From: Halotia wernerae | GTDB taxonomy: Bacteria > Cyanobacteriota > Cyanobacteriia > Cyanobacteriales > Nostocaceae | Assembly (NCBI GenBank): GCA_034931985.1 | Contig: JAYGHB010000021.1 | Span: 1 to 64,000 of the forward strand | Direction of reading: 5' to 3' | Length of the DNA: 64,000 bases | Shown: positions 15,733-25,425 of the stretch, one piece after another | Numbering within the stretch: position 1 is the first letter of the stretch | How the letters are laid out: each line of letters begins with the position of its first letter | The notes under the pieces: model-generated | Told to the model about the DNA's origin: nothing | What the model saw: the letters and a program-made list of their open reading frames with translations, nothing else | Databases searched by the model: none | Program-made: the position numbers and the translations under genes

Positions 15733-16043
15733 GGGTTTAACCGAAAATCTGATGGCTTTATTTTAGACGATGGTAAAGATGGAAAGCGATCGCATCAGGT
15801 ATTATGCAACTTCAATGCTCATTATTTGATCAGGCGATCGCTCTTAACTGTACGTAAACATTTAGACACAATTAAATGTAGTTATATAAAGTTAATTTGA
15901 TTTAGACGTATTTTTACGGCAGTATATTCTCAGGTAGAGTAGTATTTTTATACATCTAAAATCAATGCCAAATAAAATTAATCAAAGTTTTAAGTGTTGA
16001 GAGATTGCTCATTTCAGATTAAAGAAACACATACCATACCTAA
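15733..16043. other. Intergenic region between the Uma2 pair and the cmr operon
   Basis: About 310 bases. It carries the upstream part of the duplicated Uma2 unit (to about 15,797), two GCGATCGC-like sites, and the promoter region of the cmr operon. No AACTCA boxes like those before RT-cas1 and cas1 are present, so the effector operon is probably controlled separately. No gene is supported. Confidence 0.5.
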
Positions 16044-19000
16044 ATGAATTTCTACCAACGTAAATTATATGCACTACTACAAGCACCAGAGTTTGTTGAT
16101 TGGGGACACAATATACTAGATGAATTAGAGTGTCTGAAAAATCACCATGATGATTTAAAAGCTTGGTGGAATGAGGTCAATAGCAATGCAGGGATGGGGA
16201 AACACGCCCAAGATATTGCCTCCGCCTCAGACCGTGTTAATTTATCTCATATAGAACGCAGCGAAAACCCACCACAAGTTACTGTTCGTCATCCGATAAG
16301 CGGACAAAAACAGCAAGTCACAACCTTACAGCATCCAAGTAACACACTAAATATTAGCCAGATAAAATACGAAACCAACGCCAAAAAAGTTTTCTGGTGG
16401 TTTTGGCGATTTTACCCAGAACTCTTAGCAAATACACAACCCGATGCACTGCTATTTCCCGCACATACAATCATTCCCGACTGTCCACTACATAGTCATC
16501 AAAGTACAGTATCAGCTTTGACTGGTGCAATGTTTCCTGAAGACTGGCAAAAGGGAGACTCAAAAACACCCTATCTACTGATATTTTCCTTCTCGCCCGT
16601 GCAGGACTTTATCAAGTCATCCCGTAAATTTCTCGATTTTTGGGCGGGGTCATATCTTCTTCATTATCTCAGCAGTCGGTTGTGCTGGCATATCGCCCAA
16701 GAACTAGGCCCCGATGCAGTGATTGTACCTTCCCTATGGAGCCAGGAAATAATCGATGCGTTGATTGTCCAACAATATGAGGATTTTGCGTCTCTCCAAG
16801 AAGATAATCAAGACCCAGTAGGACGGTTTACAAATAAAACATCCGCCAGTTTAAATACTGCTGGATTTCCTAATATGATTACAGTGTTGGTTTCAGGGAA
16901 AGAAGCAGCACAAAAACGGGGAAACGAACTAAAACAAAAACTCACCCAAGAATGGGTAAAAATAGGTGAGCAAGTTCGACTTTGTATAAGAGAAAGAGTA
17001 ATTGAATATTTAAAAAAGCCAACTACAAAAGTAGATAAACTACTAGAAGAAGCTTTTGGCGATTTAACTAAATTATCAGATGAATTTCTTAAACCCTATA
17101 GGCACGAATTAGCACTTCTACAAGACCAAAGCTGTTGGGAATGGAATCCACTCTGGGATGAACAGCTAAATTGTAGTTGGGAACCTTATTGGGCTGCGGT
17201 TCCTTTAGGAAGTCCAGATTTACCACTAATCAAAGATAAAAAAAATAATATTTTTGACCAAGAATGGATTAAAGTTCAGCAAGAAATTGCCCAAGTATCT
17301 ATAGATTTACCTTCTAAAGCCGAGGCAAATGTTTATCACACTCTGAATGTAGGGACTTGGTGGGGAAGTTTACAACAAAGATTGCGGATATGTCTACAAG
17401 CAGTTAAAAATACGCGGAATTGGCAAATTCCCACCGCACCAGGGGAACGCTCAACCATATCAGGACAATTTAGCGCTGTCCATCCTCGGTTTAACTATAC
17501 CAAATTCTCCCAAGGAGCCGGAACACCTGCTGGTTCAATGCGGCTATTTTGGCTATTGATGTCGAAAGCATTTCCAGGGTTATTTAACGGTTCTGAAAGG
17601 TTAAATGCATTAGAAATCACCAAAAGAATGGCGTGGGTTTATGGTGGAGTTGCGGAAGAATTAGGAATTAATGTCAAAGCTATTAAGCCGATTATCAAAA
17701 AAATTCCATCTCACCAGCCAGAAGAAAAACAGACATTTCAAGTTATTAAAGAAAATCAAGTTATTTACGAACGACTATTACGGTTTCCTAACTTAAGTTC
17801 TATTGCCTCAGCACGATTTGTACACGATCATCCAGAACTAGCTCATAAATACTGGCAGAATCTTAACCATAAAATTAAAACACAGTTACCAAAACACCAT
17901 CGTTTTTTTCGTTTCTTAACCCGGTTTCGTTCTTCCCAAGTACCAAAAACCGATCGCAAAATTAATCCTCTGAACCGTTGGAGACAAAACTATAACGGTG
18001 TGATGTTTTCTAGCAAATGGCTAGCTGATGATATGGGCTTACAAGATACAGACGTTAATACCCTCAGAAACATCATTAATACAGCACACCGCGATACTGG
18101 TTTTGGTGAAACTAGTCCCGCAGATTGGTGGGTAATTGTTCTAGCTGATGGTGATGGGATGGGCGATTATGTTTCTGGAAATAAACTTGAAAAATACAAG
18201 TCTTATATTGAAGAAGATGCTGTGAATAAAAACAGCCAAAATTTTGATCATCATTTATTTAATCAATTTTTAGATGAAACTAATAAACGTATGGGGCCTG
18301 CTACCCATGTGGGTTTAAACCGCGCCCTGTTAGACTTTTCCAATCGCTTGGTTCCCTACCTGACAGAAAAGCGTTTCTGCGGTCGCGTAATTTATAGTGG
18401 CGGCGATGATGTCATGGTAGTCTTACCGCTAGAAGATTTACCAGAATATCTCTTATCATTCAATACCTTCGCCAATTTACGAGGGTGAGATGATGATGCT
18501 TTAACCATTAACTCCCATTTCTTTGAGGGTTGGCAAAAACAATCAGTCCTAAAAATTCCTTTAAGGTTTCCTACAAGGGTTTTTTAACGTATTGACAGCA
18601 GGATAAGGGTTTCAGATGAAAAACCACCTTTTCATCGAAACGCTTATGTATGCTTAATTTTGCCACTTTTGCCAAAATTTATCTAGGCTCTTATTTTGGC
18701 AAAGGTATTGATCATTACGTGCGGCTTGGTGCGGTGGCGAAGACCCACATCAAGAATTTACTAATTCTCGCAACGGTACTGGAAATGAAGCCACTGGCTA
18801 TTGGCATCCTACAAATAAAGTCAAAGGATTACCTAAACGTCCCCACTTTACAATGGGAAAGAACGCAACCATGAGTGCAGGTGTCATCATTGCTCATAAA
18901 AGCATCCCTCTCCCCACCGTCCTCGAAAGCCTCTGGGAAGCAGAAGGAGATAGGGCCAAAAAAATCCCTGAAAAAGATGGTATTTGTTTTCGAGTGATTT

Positions 19001-19398
19001 ACGGTGGTGGGAATCAGTTAGAAGCATTGATGAAAGGTGAATTACTAGAGAAGTGGTGGGAATGGGTACAGAAATATGAAAAATACCAACAAAACCTCAG
19101 CCCACTACTATATCGGTTAGCTGAAGAACTTCCCCGTCGCGCTTCCATCACTGAAGATTACAAACTGTTCTCCAAAGCAGCGAGAGTCATTATGGATAGC
19201 CGCGACCATAGCAAACAACTTGAGGTATTTGCTGTTATCGAAGAATGGTTAGACGAATGGGAAGATTGGGCAAAATTAAGTTTAAATAATCCTGAAGCTA
19301 TAGGTACTACACCAGGAGACTTAGCCAAACTTTTAAGATTTACCGCTTTTTGGGTCGATAAGCGGGTTGAACGGTTGAAATGGGAGGAAAAAGAGTGA
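16044..19398 (+). pseudogene. cmr2: Type III-B Cas10 (Cmr2), split by a 250-bp insertion
   Basis: The first part (16,044 to about 18,488) encodes 805 native residues of Cmr2 including the palm-domain GGDD (YSGGDD, residues 786-789), the site of cyclic oligoadenylate synthesis. The frame then enters the insertion and stops. The rest (18,711-19,398) continues SLRAAWCGGEDPHQEF...FTMGKNATMSAGV, with stop at 19,398. Removing the element and one 6-bp duplication restores one frame of 1,033 codons, a normal Cmr2 length. The usual N-terminal HD nuclease motif is not recognisable. An ATG at 18,853 could start a 181-residue C-terminal piece, but without a good binding site. Unless the halves work as separate chains, the effector complex should be inactive. 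Confidence 0.9.
18461..18710. mobile_element. 250-bp non-autonomous insertion in cmr2 (6-bp target duplication)
   Basis: The ends CAATACCTTCGCCAA and TTGGCAAAGGTATTG (reverse complement CAATACCTTTGCCAA) form terminal inverted repeats with one mismatch over 15 bp. ATCATT is present on both sides (18,455-18,460 and 18,711-18,716). The inside carries no transposase frame. The transposon family is not recognised. Confidence 0.9.
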
Positions 19399-19481
19399 TT
19401 TATGGTTGTTATTATCTTCCTTTGCGTGACTCTGCGCGTACTTCGCGTGACTCTGCGTTTAAAAAATAACTTTAACTTATA

Positions 19482-20591
19482 ATGAATTGGTACAAAATCA
19501 CGCCTCTAGATTTACTCTTATTTCGAGATTGCAAACCTTTTAGCCCCGGTGATGGTTCATGGGCGAAAAGCTTATTTCCACCCATGCCAATTACAGTATT
19601 TCAGGCATTGCGATCGCTCTTACAACCAACTATCAACAAAGCCGAACGCACCCAACGCAATCTATCTTTCCTCGGCCCCTTTTTATTAGACAGTAAAGAT
19701 ACGCTGTGGCTACCCACACCCAAAGATTTAGTTTGTTTATATCCTCCAGGACAAGACCGCAAAACGAAGAGCGACAATTGGAGTGAAATTCAACGCCTGC
19801 AACCTATTCCCAAAGATGAAGCATGGAAGTATTTAGCTTTTGATGAAAATCAAATCCCTCCCCTAGTTCTCAATCAAAAATGGCCTGGGAATATCAGCCC
19901 TCCCAAACCTTGGATAAAAGCCGAAGCCTTGTTTTATTACCTCAAAAACAGCAGTAATTGGTGTACACAAGACTTTTATAGTAATCCTTGGAAAACGCAA
20001 GTATTACCGCATATTCAGATGCAACCTAACCAACGACAAGTTAAAGATGCTGATGGTTACTTTACTGAAGTTGCTGTTCGCCTGGAAGATGGATGGTGCT
20101 TTGTGGCGGCGTTTAGCGGAGATATTCCACAAACCGAAAGTATTGTACGGTTGGGAGGTGAAGGACATCGGGTTTTAGTATCGCCCCTGGAAGCAAATAC
20201 CATCTTGAAAAAACAACTTGATTTTATTACAGGCGATCGCTCTTCAAAAGTATCAAACTTTGCTTATCTGCTCACCCCCGGACTAGCACTAGCACAAACA
20301 AGATACAGCGCCTATCCCCAGAATTGGAAGCAACAGTTAAAAGGCTGCGCTACCGACAAAGCTTTACTGTGGGGTGGTGTATCGATGCTGCGTCAGGATC
20401 TGGAAGACAACAAAACCAGAGAGGAGTTTGCATTATTACCGCAACGGGCGTTTGTCCCACCAGGGACAGTGTATATCTTTAATGACAAACTACCTGAAAA
20501 CCAGCAGTTATTACCCGACAAACAGAGTGGGCAATGGTGGGAAACTTTTAAACAGCTTAATTATGGAAAACTTTTATGGGGGAGAATTTAA
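19482..20591 (+). CDS. cmr3: Type III-B effector subunit Cmr3
   Basis: The 369-residue product starts NWYKITPLDLLLFRDCKPFSPGDG, the usual RAMP start of Cmr3, and has glycine-rich segments later (VRLGGEGHRVLV). Cmr3 binds the 5' tag of the crRNA and contacts Cmr2 in the Cmr complex. The gene follows the split cmr2 after 83 bases and its 3' end lies directly before cmr4. The reading frame is intact, so loss of cmr2 has not yet been followed by decay here. Confidence 0.9.
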   Translation: MNWYKITPLDLLLFRDCKPFSPGDGSWAKSLFPPMPITVFQALRSLLQPTINKAERTQRNLSFLGPFLLDSKDTLWLPTPKDLVCLYPPGQDRKTKSDNWSEIQRLQPIPKDEAWKYLAFDENQIPPLVLNQKWPGNISPPKPWIKAEALFYYLKNSSNWCTQDFYSNPWKTQVLPHIQMQPNQRQVKDADGYFTEVAVRLEDGWCFVAAFSGDIPQTESIVRLGGEGHRVLVSPLEANTILKKQLDFITGDRSSKVSNFAYLLTPGLALAQTRYSAYPQNWKQQLKGCATDKALLWGGVSMLRQDLEDNKTREEFALLPQRAFVPPGTVYIFNDKLPENQQLLPDKQSGQWWETFKQLNYGKLLWGRI

Positions 20592-20596
20592 CGCAC

Positions 20597-21529
20597 ATGA
20601 ACAACTACTTAACATATTTATATTTGCTCACACCACTTCACACAGGCGGGAGTGCGAATGAAGGTAATTTGATGGGAATTGCTCGTGAAGTTCATACTGA
20701 ATTTCCCTATCTACCCGCCTCATCGCTGCGCGGTAAGATTCGCGCCGAACTTGAAGCAGCCGAAAATGAAGCTGAAAAAAAAGCCGCAGCTAGGCTGTTT
20801 GGAGAAAAAATTCAGAACGGAAACCAGCCGACTGAAGGTGCAATTTGGTTTGTAGATGCTACGTTGTTGTTTTTCCCGATCGCATCGTTAAGCCATCATC
20901 TTATTTGGATAACCTGTCCCATGTGGCTCGAACGCTGGAATCGTTGGCTACCTGATAAAAGTCTATCTATATTAATTAAAACAATCCGTGCAACTTTAGC
21001 GAGAGAAGATAAAAGTGCGATCGCTAGTTTTAAAACTGATAAGCTTTACTTGCAAACTACACTTTTAAAAGCATCTGATTTAGAGATATTAAAATCCACA
21101 GATTCTCAACTTATACTCAATAAATTAGATAATCTCGTGACAACAGATACTTTACTTACTCAACTCAGAGATAAGCTACTTATTCTCACAGATGAAGACT
21201 GTGCAACACTTGTTGAAGTGGGATTGCAGCGCGAAGTACGGGTTACACTTAAAGACGATACAAAAACTGTCAAAGATGGGTCATTTCGCTCGCAAGAAGC
21301 AATACCACCTGAAGCAGTTTTATTTTTTCCGTGGGGAATGAAAGCAGCAAAAAAAACAGGCAATATTAAACCTGAAGATGTAGAAGCTCAAAAACGCTCA
21401 GAAGAATTGTTTGCAGCAGATATAGAAATTCGGAAAATAACTTGTAATAAATTAAATGCGCGATCGCAATTTGGCGGACTTGAAGGCTTAGGAAGGGGAT
21501 GGTCAGAACTCAAAACAATAACCTTATAA
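20597..21529 (+). CDS. cmr4: Type III-B backbone RNase subunit Cmr4
   Basis: The product is 310 residues from the ATG at 20,597, preceded by GGGGGAG at a suitable distance; an upstream in-frame ATG at 20,576 would overlap cmr3. The N-terminal YLYLLTPLHTGGSANEGNLMGIAREVHTEFPYLPASSLRGKIR is typical of Cmr4, with the GxxxxxNLMGI loop and the LPASSLRGKIR RAMP motif. The C-terminal GGLEGLGRGWSEL is the glycine-rich loop. Cmr4 forms the filament backbone and cuts target RNA at 6-nt steps. Confidence 0.93.
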   Translation: MNNYLTYLYLLTPLHTGGSANEGNLMGIAREVHTEFPYLPASSLRGKIRAELEAAENEAEKKAAARLFGEKIQNGNQPTEGAIWFVDATLLFFPIASLSHHLIWITCPMWLERWNRWLPDKSLSILIKTIRATLAREDKSAIASFKTDKLYLQTTLLKASDLEILKSTDSQLILNKLDNLVTTDTLLTQLRDKLLILTDEDCATLVEVGLQREVRVTLKDDTKTVKDGSFRSQEAIPPEAVLFFPWGMKAAKKTGNIKPEDVEAQKRSEELFAADIEIRKITCNKLNARSQFGGLEGLGRGWSELKTITL

Positions 21530-21542
21530 AGGAGAGATAAAA

Positions 21543-21932
21543 ATGAAACTTGACTCACGCAAATTTAGCCAAGTCACGTATAAAGCCCTGGAATCTCTCA
21601 AAAAAGAATTAAAGGAAGATTACTACAAAAGAGCTAGTGGACTAATCCAAGGACTACCTGCATACATATCAACTTGGGGGCTGCATCGTTTGAGCGGAGA
21701 TATGAAAAAATTTGAAATCGGTAAGGGAGATGATACAAAATATAAAGGTAAAGTTTACCGGAAGTTTCTCCAAGAACTCAAAGATTTTAGTCCAGTGAAA
21801 TTTGATGTCGAAAAAGAATCAGACCTCATCAATATGGAATTGCAAAAATATACCGCACTCAATCACTTAGCAATTCAACTTGCTAAAGAATGGTCTTTTT
21901 GGGCAGGTGCGGTTTTAGGAGAGGCGGAATAG
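21543..21932 (+). CDS. cmr5: Type III-B small subunit Cmr5
   Basis: The 129-residue, largely helical product fits Cmr5: residues LIQGLPAYISTWGLHRLSGDMKKFE in the middle and LAIQLAKEWSFWAGAVLGE near the end. Cmr5 forms the minor filament of the complex. A good binding site (AAAGGAGAG) stands 14 bases after cmr4. It ends 14 bases before the start of the cmr6-cmr1 fusion gene. Confidence 0.9.
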   Translation: MKLDSRKFSQVTYKALESLKKELKEDYYKRASGLIQGLPAYISTWGLHRLSGDMKKFEIGKGDDTKYKGKVYRKFLQELKDFSPVKFDVEKESDLINMELQKYTALNHLAIQLAKEWSFWAGAVLGEAE

Positions 21933-21946
21933 CTACACACAAAATT

Positions 21947-23704
21947 ATGGCAAAGCAACGCAAATCCCAAAATTTAAAAGAACAACTGTCAGCATTATTA
22001 CCACAAGAAAATCTACCAAACAATTCAGAACCAGAACCAGTATGGGATGGTATGAAAAATCCACTTCAAGCCTTAAATCATGAGCTATTTAAAAAAGATA
22101 GCAAAAATCAGGAACTAGTCAAACCCGTAATCGAAGTTGCTATCAAGGCTGATAAAACTTGTGCTTCACTCTACAAGTTTCTTAATGACAGAACAAAAAC
22201 TTTAGCAGATAAAACTTTAACAGTTCAATTTCCTTGGCTATTAAGAGTAGGTGGAGTGCGAGGCTTTCGAGAATTACTCTTACCAGTTTTGCACCCAGTT
22301 TACGGCATTCCTTATATTCCTGCTAGTAGTCTCAAAGGAGTTACACTTGCATGGGCTAGAGATAATAACAACGAATCAGATATAAAGCGTCTACTAGGAT
22401 ATTTAGATGGAAAAGAAGCTTCTCTTGGTCATGTACAATTTTTAGATGCCTTTCCCACACAACCTTGTTTGAGTTTAGATATTGCTAACCCTCAATGGAA
22501 ATGGCAAGGTCATGAAATAAAGTATGGAACGGAACCTCATACCCTACTTTCTCTTAATCAACCAGCCTTAGTAATTGGTATAGTTCGCACAAAACTTGGT
22601 TGTATTGAAGATGTAGAAACTGTCAAAAGTTGGCTAAAACAAGCTTTAAATCAGAAAGGACTTGGTTCCAGAGTTAGTACAGGGTATGGTCGCCCAAGTT
22701 TCCAATCATATTTACCAAATCAAAGTCGTAATTATGAGTTTCAGCTATGGACACAAGGGATGTATGGTGCAGATATTCAAAAAGCAGAATTTCGACCGAC
22801 TGCACTGCGAGGAATGTTGAGATACTGGTTTAGAGCATTTGCCCTTGGAATCTACGATCCTAGTACGTCTAAAAAATTTGAAGAGGATCTGTTTGGCACT
22901 ATAGAAACTCAAGCAAAAGAGGGAAGTATTCGCATTGGAGTAAGATGGGAAGAAATTAAAAAAGCAGAGCAAAAAACTGATGATTTACCAACCTATGTTT
23001 ACAGGGGAAAAATTTTTTTAGAATCAGAAATACAAAAACATCTGTTACTGGTAAAAAAAATTTTACAAATATCTTCTTATTTAGGAGGTATAGGTAGAGG
23101 TGCAAGAAGACCTTTACATAAGTTTCAAGATCCAGATAAACACAATAGATTAAGAGGTTGTTATTGGGAAATTCTTAATTTTGAGCTTTCTTGTAATAAA
23201 GATAATTGGGAACAATATCTTCAAAGTTTATATGCAGCATTCCAAACAGTAAAGTCTTCTTCGGAACAATCATTAAGAGCAAGTCATCCAGGCTACCCAA
23301 AAAGTAGAAATCAGGATGTTTTAGATAAAAATACAAAGATTTATCTTGTACCTTGTTTGAATCCAAATATGATACATCCTCAAAAAATTAGTAACTGGCG
23401 ACAAAAAGGAGACAAACTTGAGGTAATTGGTAAAGGATTACATAAACTCTATAGCAGTGATGACTTTAAAGGCAAGCGCAAAGTTAAAAACGAAGAAAGA
23501 GGAAATCCTCATGTAGGTGGTGAATTAGGAACTCCTTCCTATGTAACTATCAAATCTAATTTTCCTAATAAGGAAAATCCTTATCAAGTAGTGACTATAT
23601 TTGGAGCAGATCACGAAGCCCGTAATAAATTTGCTCAAGCCTTGGAAAAAGATGGTGCAATTTTAATATCCCTGGCATCTGCTTATGGACAATCTCAATA
23701 TTAA
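21947..23704 (+). CDS. cmr6: Cmr6-Cmr1 fusion protein
   Basis: The product is 585 residues from the ATG at 21,947. Residues about 1-260 form Cmr6: VYGIPYIPASSLKGVTLAWAR and the loop GLGSRVSTGYGR. Residues about 265-585 form Cmr1: AEFRPTALRGMLRYWFRAFA and LGGIGRGARRPLHKF. Both have a RAMP N-motif and a glycine-rich loop of their own. In most III-B loci these are two genes; Cmr1 and Cmr6 sit next to each other at the 3' end of the crRNA filament, so a fused chain is structurally reasonable. No frameshift or stop separates the halves. The gene ends the operon. Confidence 0.9.
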   Translation: MAKQRKSQNLKEQLSALLPQENLPNNSEPEPVWDGMKNPLQALNHELFKKDSKNQELVKPVIEVAIKADKTCASLYKFLNDRTKTLADKTLTVQFPWLLRVGGVRGFRELLLPVLHPVYGIPYIPASSLKGVTLAWARDNNNESDIKRLLGYLDGKEASLGHVQFLDAFPTQPCLSLDIANPQWKWQGHEIKYGTEPHTLLSLNQPALVIGIVRTKLGCIEDVETVKSWLKQALNQKGLGSRVSTGYGRPSFQSYLPNQSRNYEFQLWTQGMYGADIQKAEFRPTALRGMLRYWFRAFALGIYDPSTSKKFEEDLFGTIETQAKEGSIRIGVRWEEIKKAEQKTDDLPTYVYRGKIFLESEIQKHLLLVKKILQISSYLGGIGRGARRPLHKFQDPDKHNRLRGCYWEILNFELSCNKDNWEQYLQSLYAAFQTVKSSSEQSLRASHPGYPKSRNQDVLDKNTKIYLVPCLNPNMIHPQKISNWRQKGDKLEVIGKGLHKLYSSDDFKGKRKVKNEERGNPHVGGELGTPSYVTIKSNFPNKENPYQVVTIFGADHEARNKFAQALEKDGAILISLASAYGQSQY

Positions 23705-23843
23705 ATCCCCTGTCTTGAAAAGTTTTGTGCCGGTAGACCCGGACGCGCAAACTTTTCGCTCAATTTATTTATGGGGATTATCTTTTTACTTTTCACTTTT
23801 CAGTTTTTACTTTTTAACTGTCTACCATCTCAGGGGAATACCC
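23705..23843. other. Short intergenic region between cmr operon and vapC
   Basis: 139 bases between convergent genes, T-rich with STRR-like TTTTTAC/TTTTCA motifs around 23,780-23,820. No clear terminator stem or gene. Confidence 0.4.
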
Positions 23844-24233
23844 CTACTTAAGAGTTTGCACATCAACATAGTTAAGAATTTTCGCATCCGCAGTTAACAA
23901 AGGACAATCATAAAATCTGGCTGTAGCCACAATAAGTTGGTCAAACGGGTCGCGATGGAAGCCGCTTAATTGAGTTGAATCAATTACTATTGGCAGGGAC
24001 AAATTTAATAGTTGTACACCAGGATAAGCTAAAGCTGCTTCTAGCCATTCATCAATAGCCAAAGGTAAAATTAGTCTCTTTTTTTCGACCAATTTGGCTA
24101 CTTCCCAGCAAGAAAGAATGCTAATTCCTAAACTCTCAGGCTCGTAATCTTGTAACCATTGTCGCTGTTGTTTGGTCAGTTGTAAATCGTTCTGAACCCA
24201 CCAAACCCAAATATGAGTGTCAAGTATAATCAT
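23844..24233 (-). CDS. PIN-domain toxin (VapC-like)
   Basis: The 129-residue product has the PIN-domain pattern: first acidic residue in MIILDTHIWVWW (D5), E44 region in ISILSCWEVAKLVEK, and the last acidic group in HRDPFDQLIVATARFYDCPLLTADAKI. VapC toxins are Mg-dependent RNases acting on tRNA or rRNA. The start overlaps the stop of the upstream antitoxin gene by four bases (ATGA), which supports translational coupling. Confidence 0.88.
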   Translation of the reverse strand: MIILDTHIWVWWVQNDLQLTKQQRQWLQDYEPESLGISILSCWEVAKLVEKKRLILPLAIDEWLEAALAYPGVQLLNLSLPIVIDSTQLSGFHRDPFDQLIVATARFYDCPLLTADAKILNYVDVQTLK

Positions 24234-24472
24234 TGCAAAACTTCCCAGTCTTCTAAAGCGACGGGTTCTGTAGGATCGTCATAACGGTATGGCTGTGTGT
24301 TGTGCATGGGATAAGGATTTGTACCTGATTGGGGTAACTGTTGGGCTTGGTGCTGTAAAGTTTTGGTTTCTAAAATAATCACTTCCACAGCATCCCCGGC
24401 ATGAAAAGGTAAATCCTGTAGCGTCAGAGTTCCATCTTCAGTTAACACGACTTCTATCTTGTGAGCATTCAT
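24230..24472 (-). CDS. Antitoxin partner of the VapC-like toxin
   Basis: The 80-residue product starts MNAHKIEVVLTEDGTLTLQDLPFHAGDAVEVIILE, a beta-hairpin-rich N-terminal part like AbrB/VapB-type or DUF2281-like DNA-binding antitoxins, and ends in an acidic, proline-rich tail (DDPTEPVALEDWEVLQ) suited to bind a toxin. Its position and overlap with the toxin gene decide the call. It is probably autoregulatory from the 190-bp upstream region. Confidence 0.75.
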   Translation of the reverse strand: MNAHKIEVVLTEDGTLTLQDLPFHAGDAVEVIILETKTLQHQAQQLPQSGTNPYPMHNTQPYRYDDPTEPVALEDWEVLQ

Positions 24473-24666
24473 ATTTAGGCTTTTAAAGCAGGGTTTTCAG
24501 TCTTCGTTACAGTTGTAATAATGTAATTTTGTTACGAGCGAGTTGCAGATAAAAATTATCAACCTGCGCTAAAACTAAGTACAGGTTAAAAATAAGCCGA
24601 ATCAAGAATCAACTACAGTACCGATTCAGTTTACAAGGTGTGTAATTAATTCTGTGCTTGTTCTGT

Positions 24667-25245
24667 TTAATCTGGGAAAGCCAAACCAGTCATTGGGTCA
24701 CGAATATATAGCCCTAAAGTGAGACTACGCAACACTTCATCCCAAATTGGCGTGAGTTGTTCTGCTTGATCTGCCCAATAATCAAAGGTAATCAAACACT
24801 GAACATTCGACCCCAAACCAATGCAAATTCGTGAAAAAGCTTCCCGTGGTTCTTCTTGAGTGTCGATAAATTTAATCTCTGTCCACACAATTCTGGCGGT
24901 TTGACGCTTGAGGGTGAAGATTTCTCCCTTAGCAATGACGTTGCGACCGTCATCTTCTATAACTTTCTTCAAGGTAGATTTTAGCGGAAACAAAGTCCAG
25001 TCATTGGGGGGGAGGCGATTGAAAGATACTTCTAAAGCGCAATCGTCGTTGGGCGGTTTTTTATCAAGGAACTTGAACGATTTTTCTTGTGGCTCAAAAA
25101 CCCAATTTTGGGGAACATTGAAGCGCACAGAACCCCGGTCTGCGACAAAAATTTTGTAGCCTGACGGAGATTCCCAGCGATGGTCAGGTTTGAGTTCAAG
25201 CGTTTCTTTAATCCACTGGAGATTGCTTTTTTTACGCTTTGCCAT
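24667..25245 (-). CDS. Conserved hypothetical protein
   Basis: The product is 192 residues from the ATG at 25,245 (a start at 25,284 is possible). A basic start (MAKRKKSNLQWIKETLELK) is followed by a globular domain with SVRFNVPQNWVFEPQEKSFKFLD and a late segment TPIWDEVLRSLTLGLYIRDP. No signal peptide or membrane segment is seen. I recall such proteins as uncharacterised in cyanobacteria; the fold may relate to PsbP/Mog1-like proteins (pattern: VPQNW, EEVLRSL), but this is a weak guess. Confidence 0.6.
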   Translation of the reverse strand: MAKRKKSNLQWIKETLELKPDHRWESPSGYKIFVADRGSVRFNVPQNWVFEPQEKSFKFLDKKPPNDDCALEVSFNRLPPNDWTLFPLKSTLKKVIEDDGRNVIAKGEIFTLKRQTARIVWTEIKFIDTQEEPREAFSRICIGLGSNVQCLITFDYWADQAEQLTPIWDEVLRSLTLGLYIRDPMTGLAFPD

Positions 25246-25425
25246 AGTATTTTTGCCAATCTGCTGAACAGAGCGATCGCCCACTTTGTTAATATATCAA
25301 ATTGCCAGAGATAGCGTCATCAACTATGTACACTCCATAGGGCATGGGGCATTGGGCATGGGGGTTTATATTTGTTAAAGAAGCACTAAAAGTCTACAAT
25401 ACAGTGATAATTTCGACCTCGATCT

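Noticed and set aside
16044..16200. Possible HD nuclease motif in the Cmr2 N-terminal part (NHHDDLK)
   Set aside because: Position and surroundings do not match the family HD motif; judged a chance HD pair.
18650..18874. Plus-strand 74-codon frame across the right end of the cmr2 insertion
   Set aside because: It is out of frame with Cmr2; the Cmr2 continuation is in another frame starting at the target duplication.
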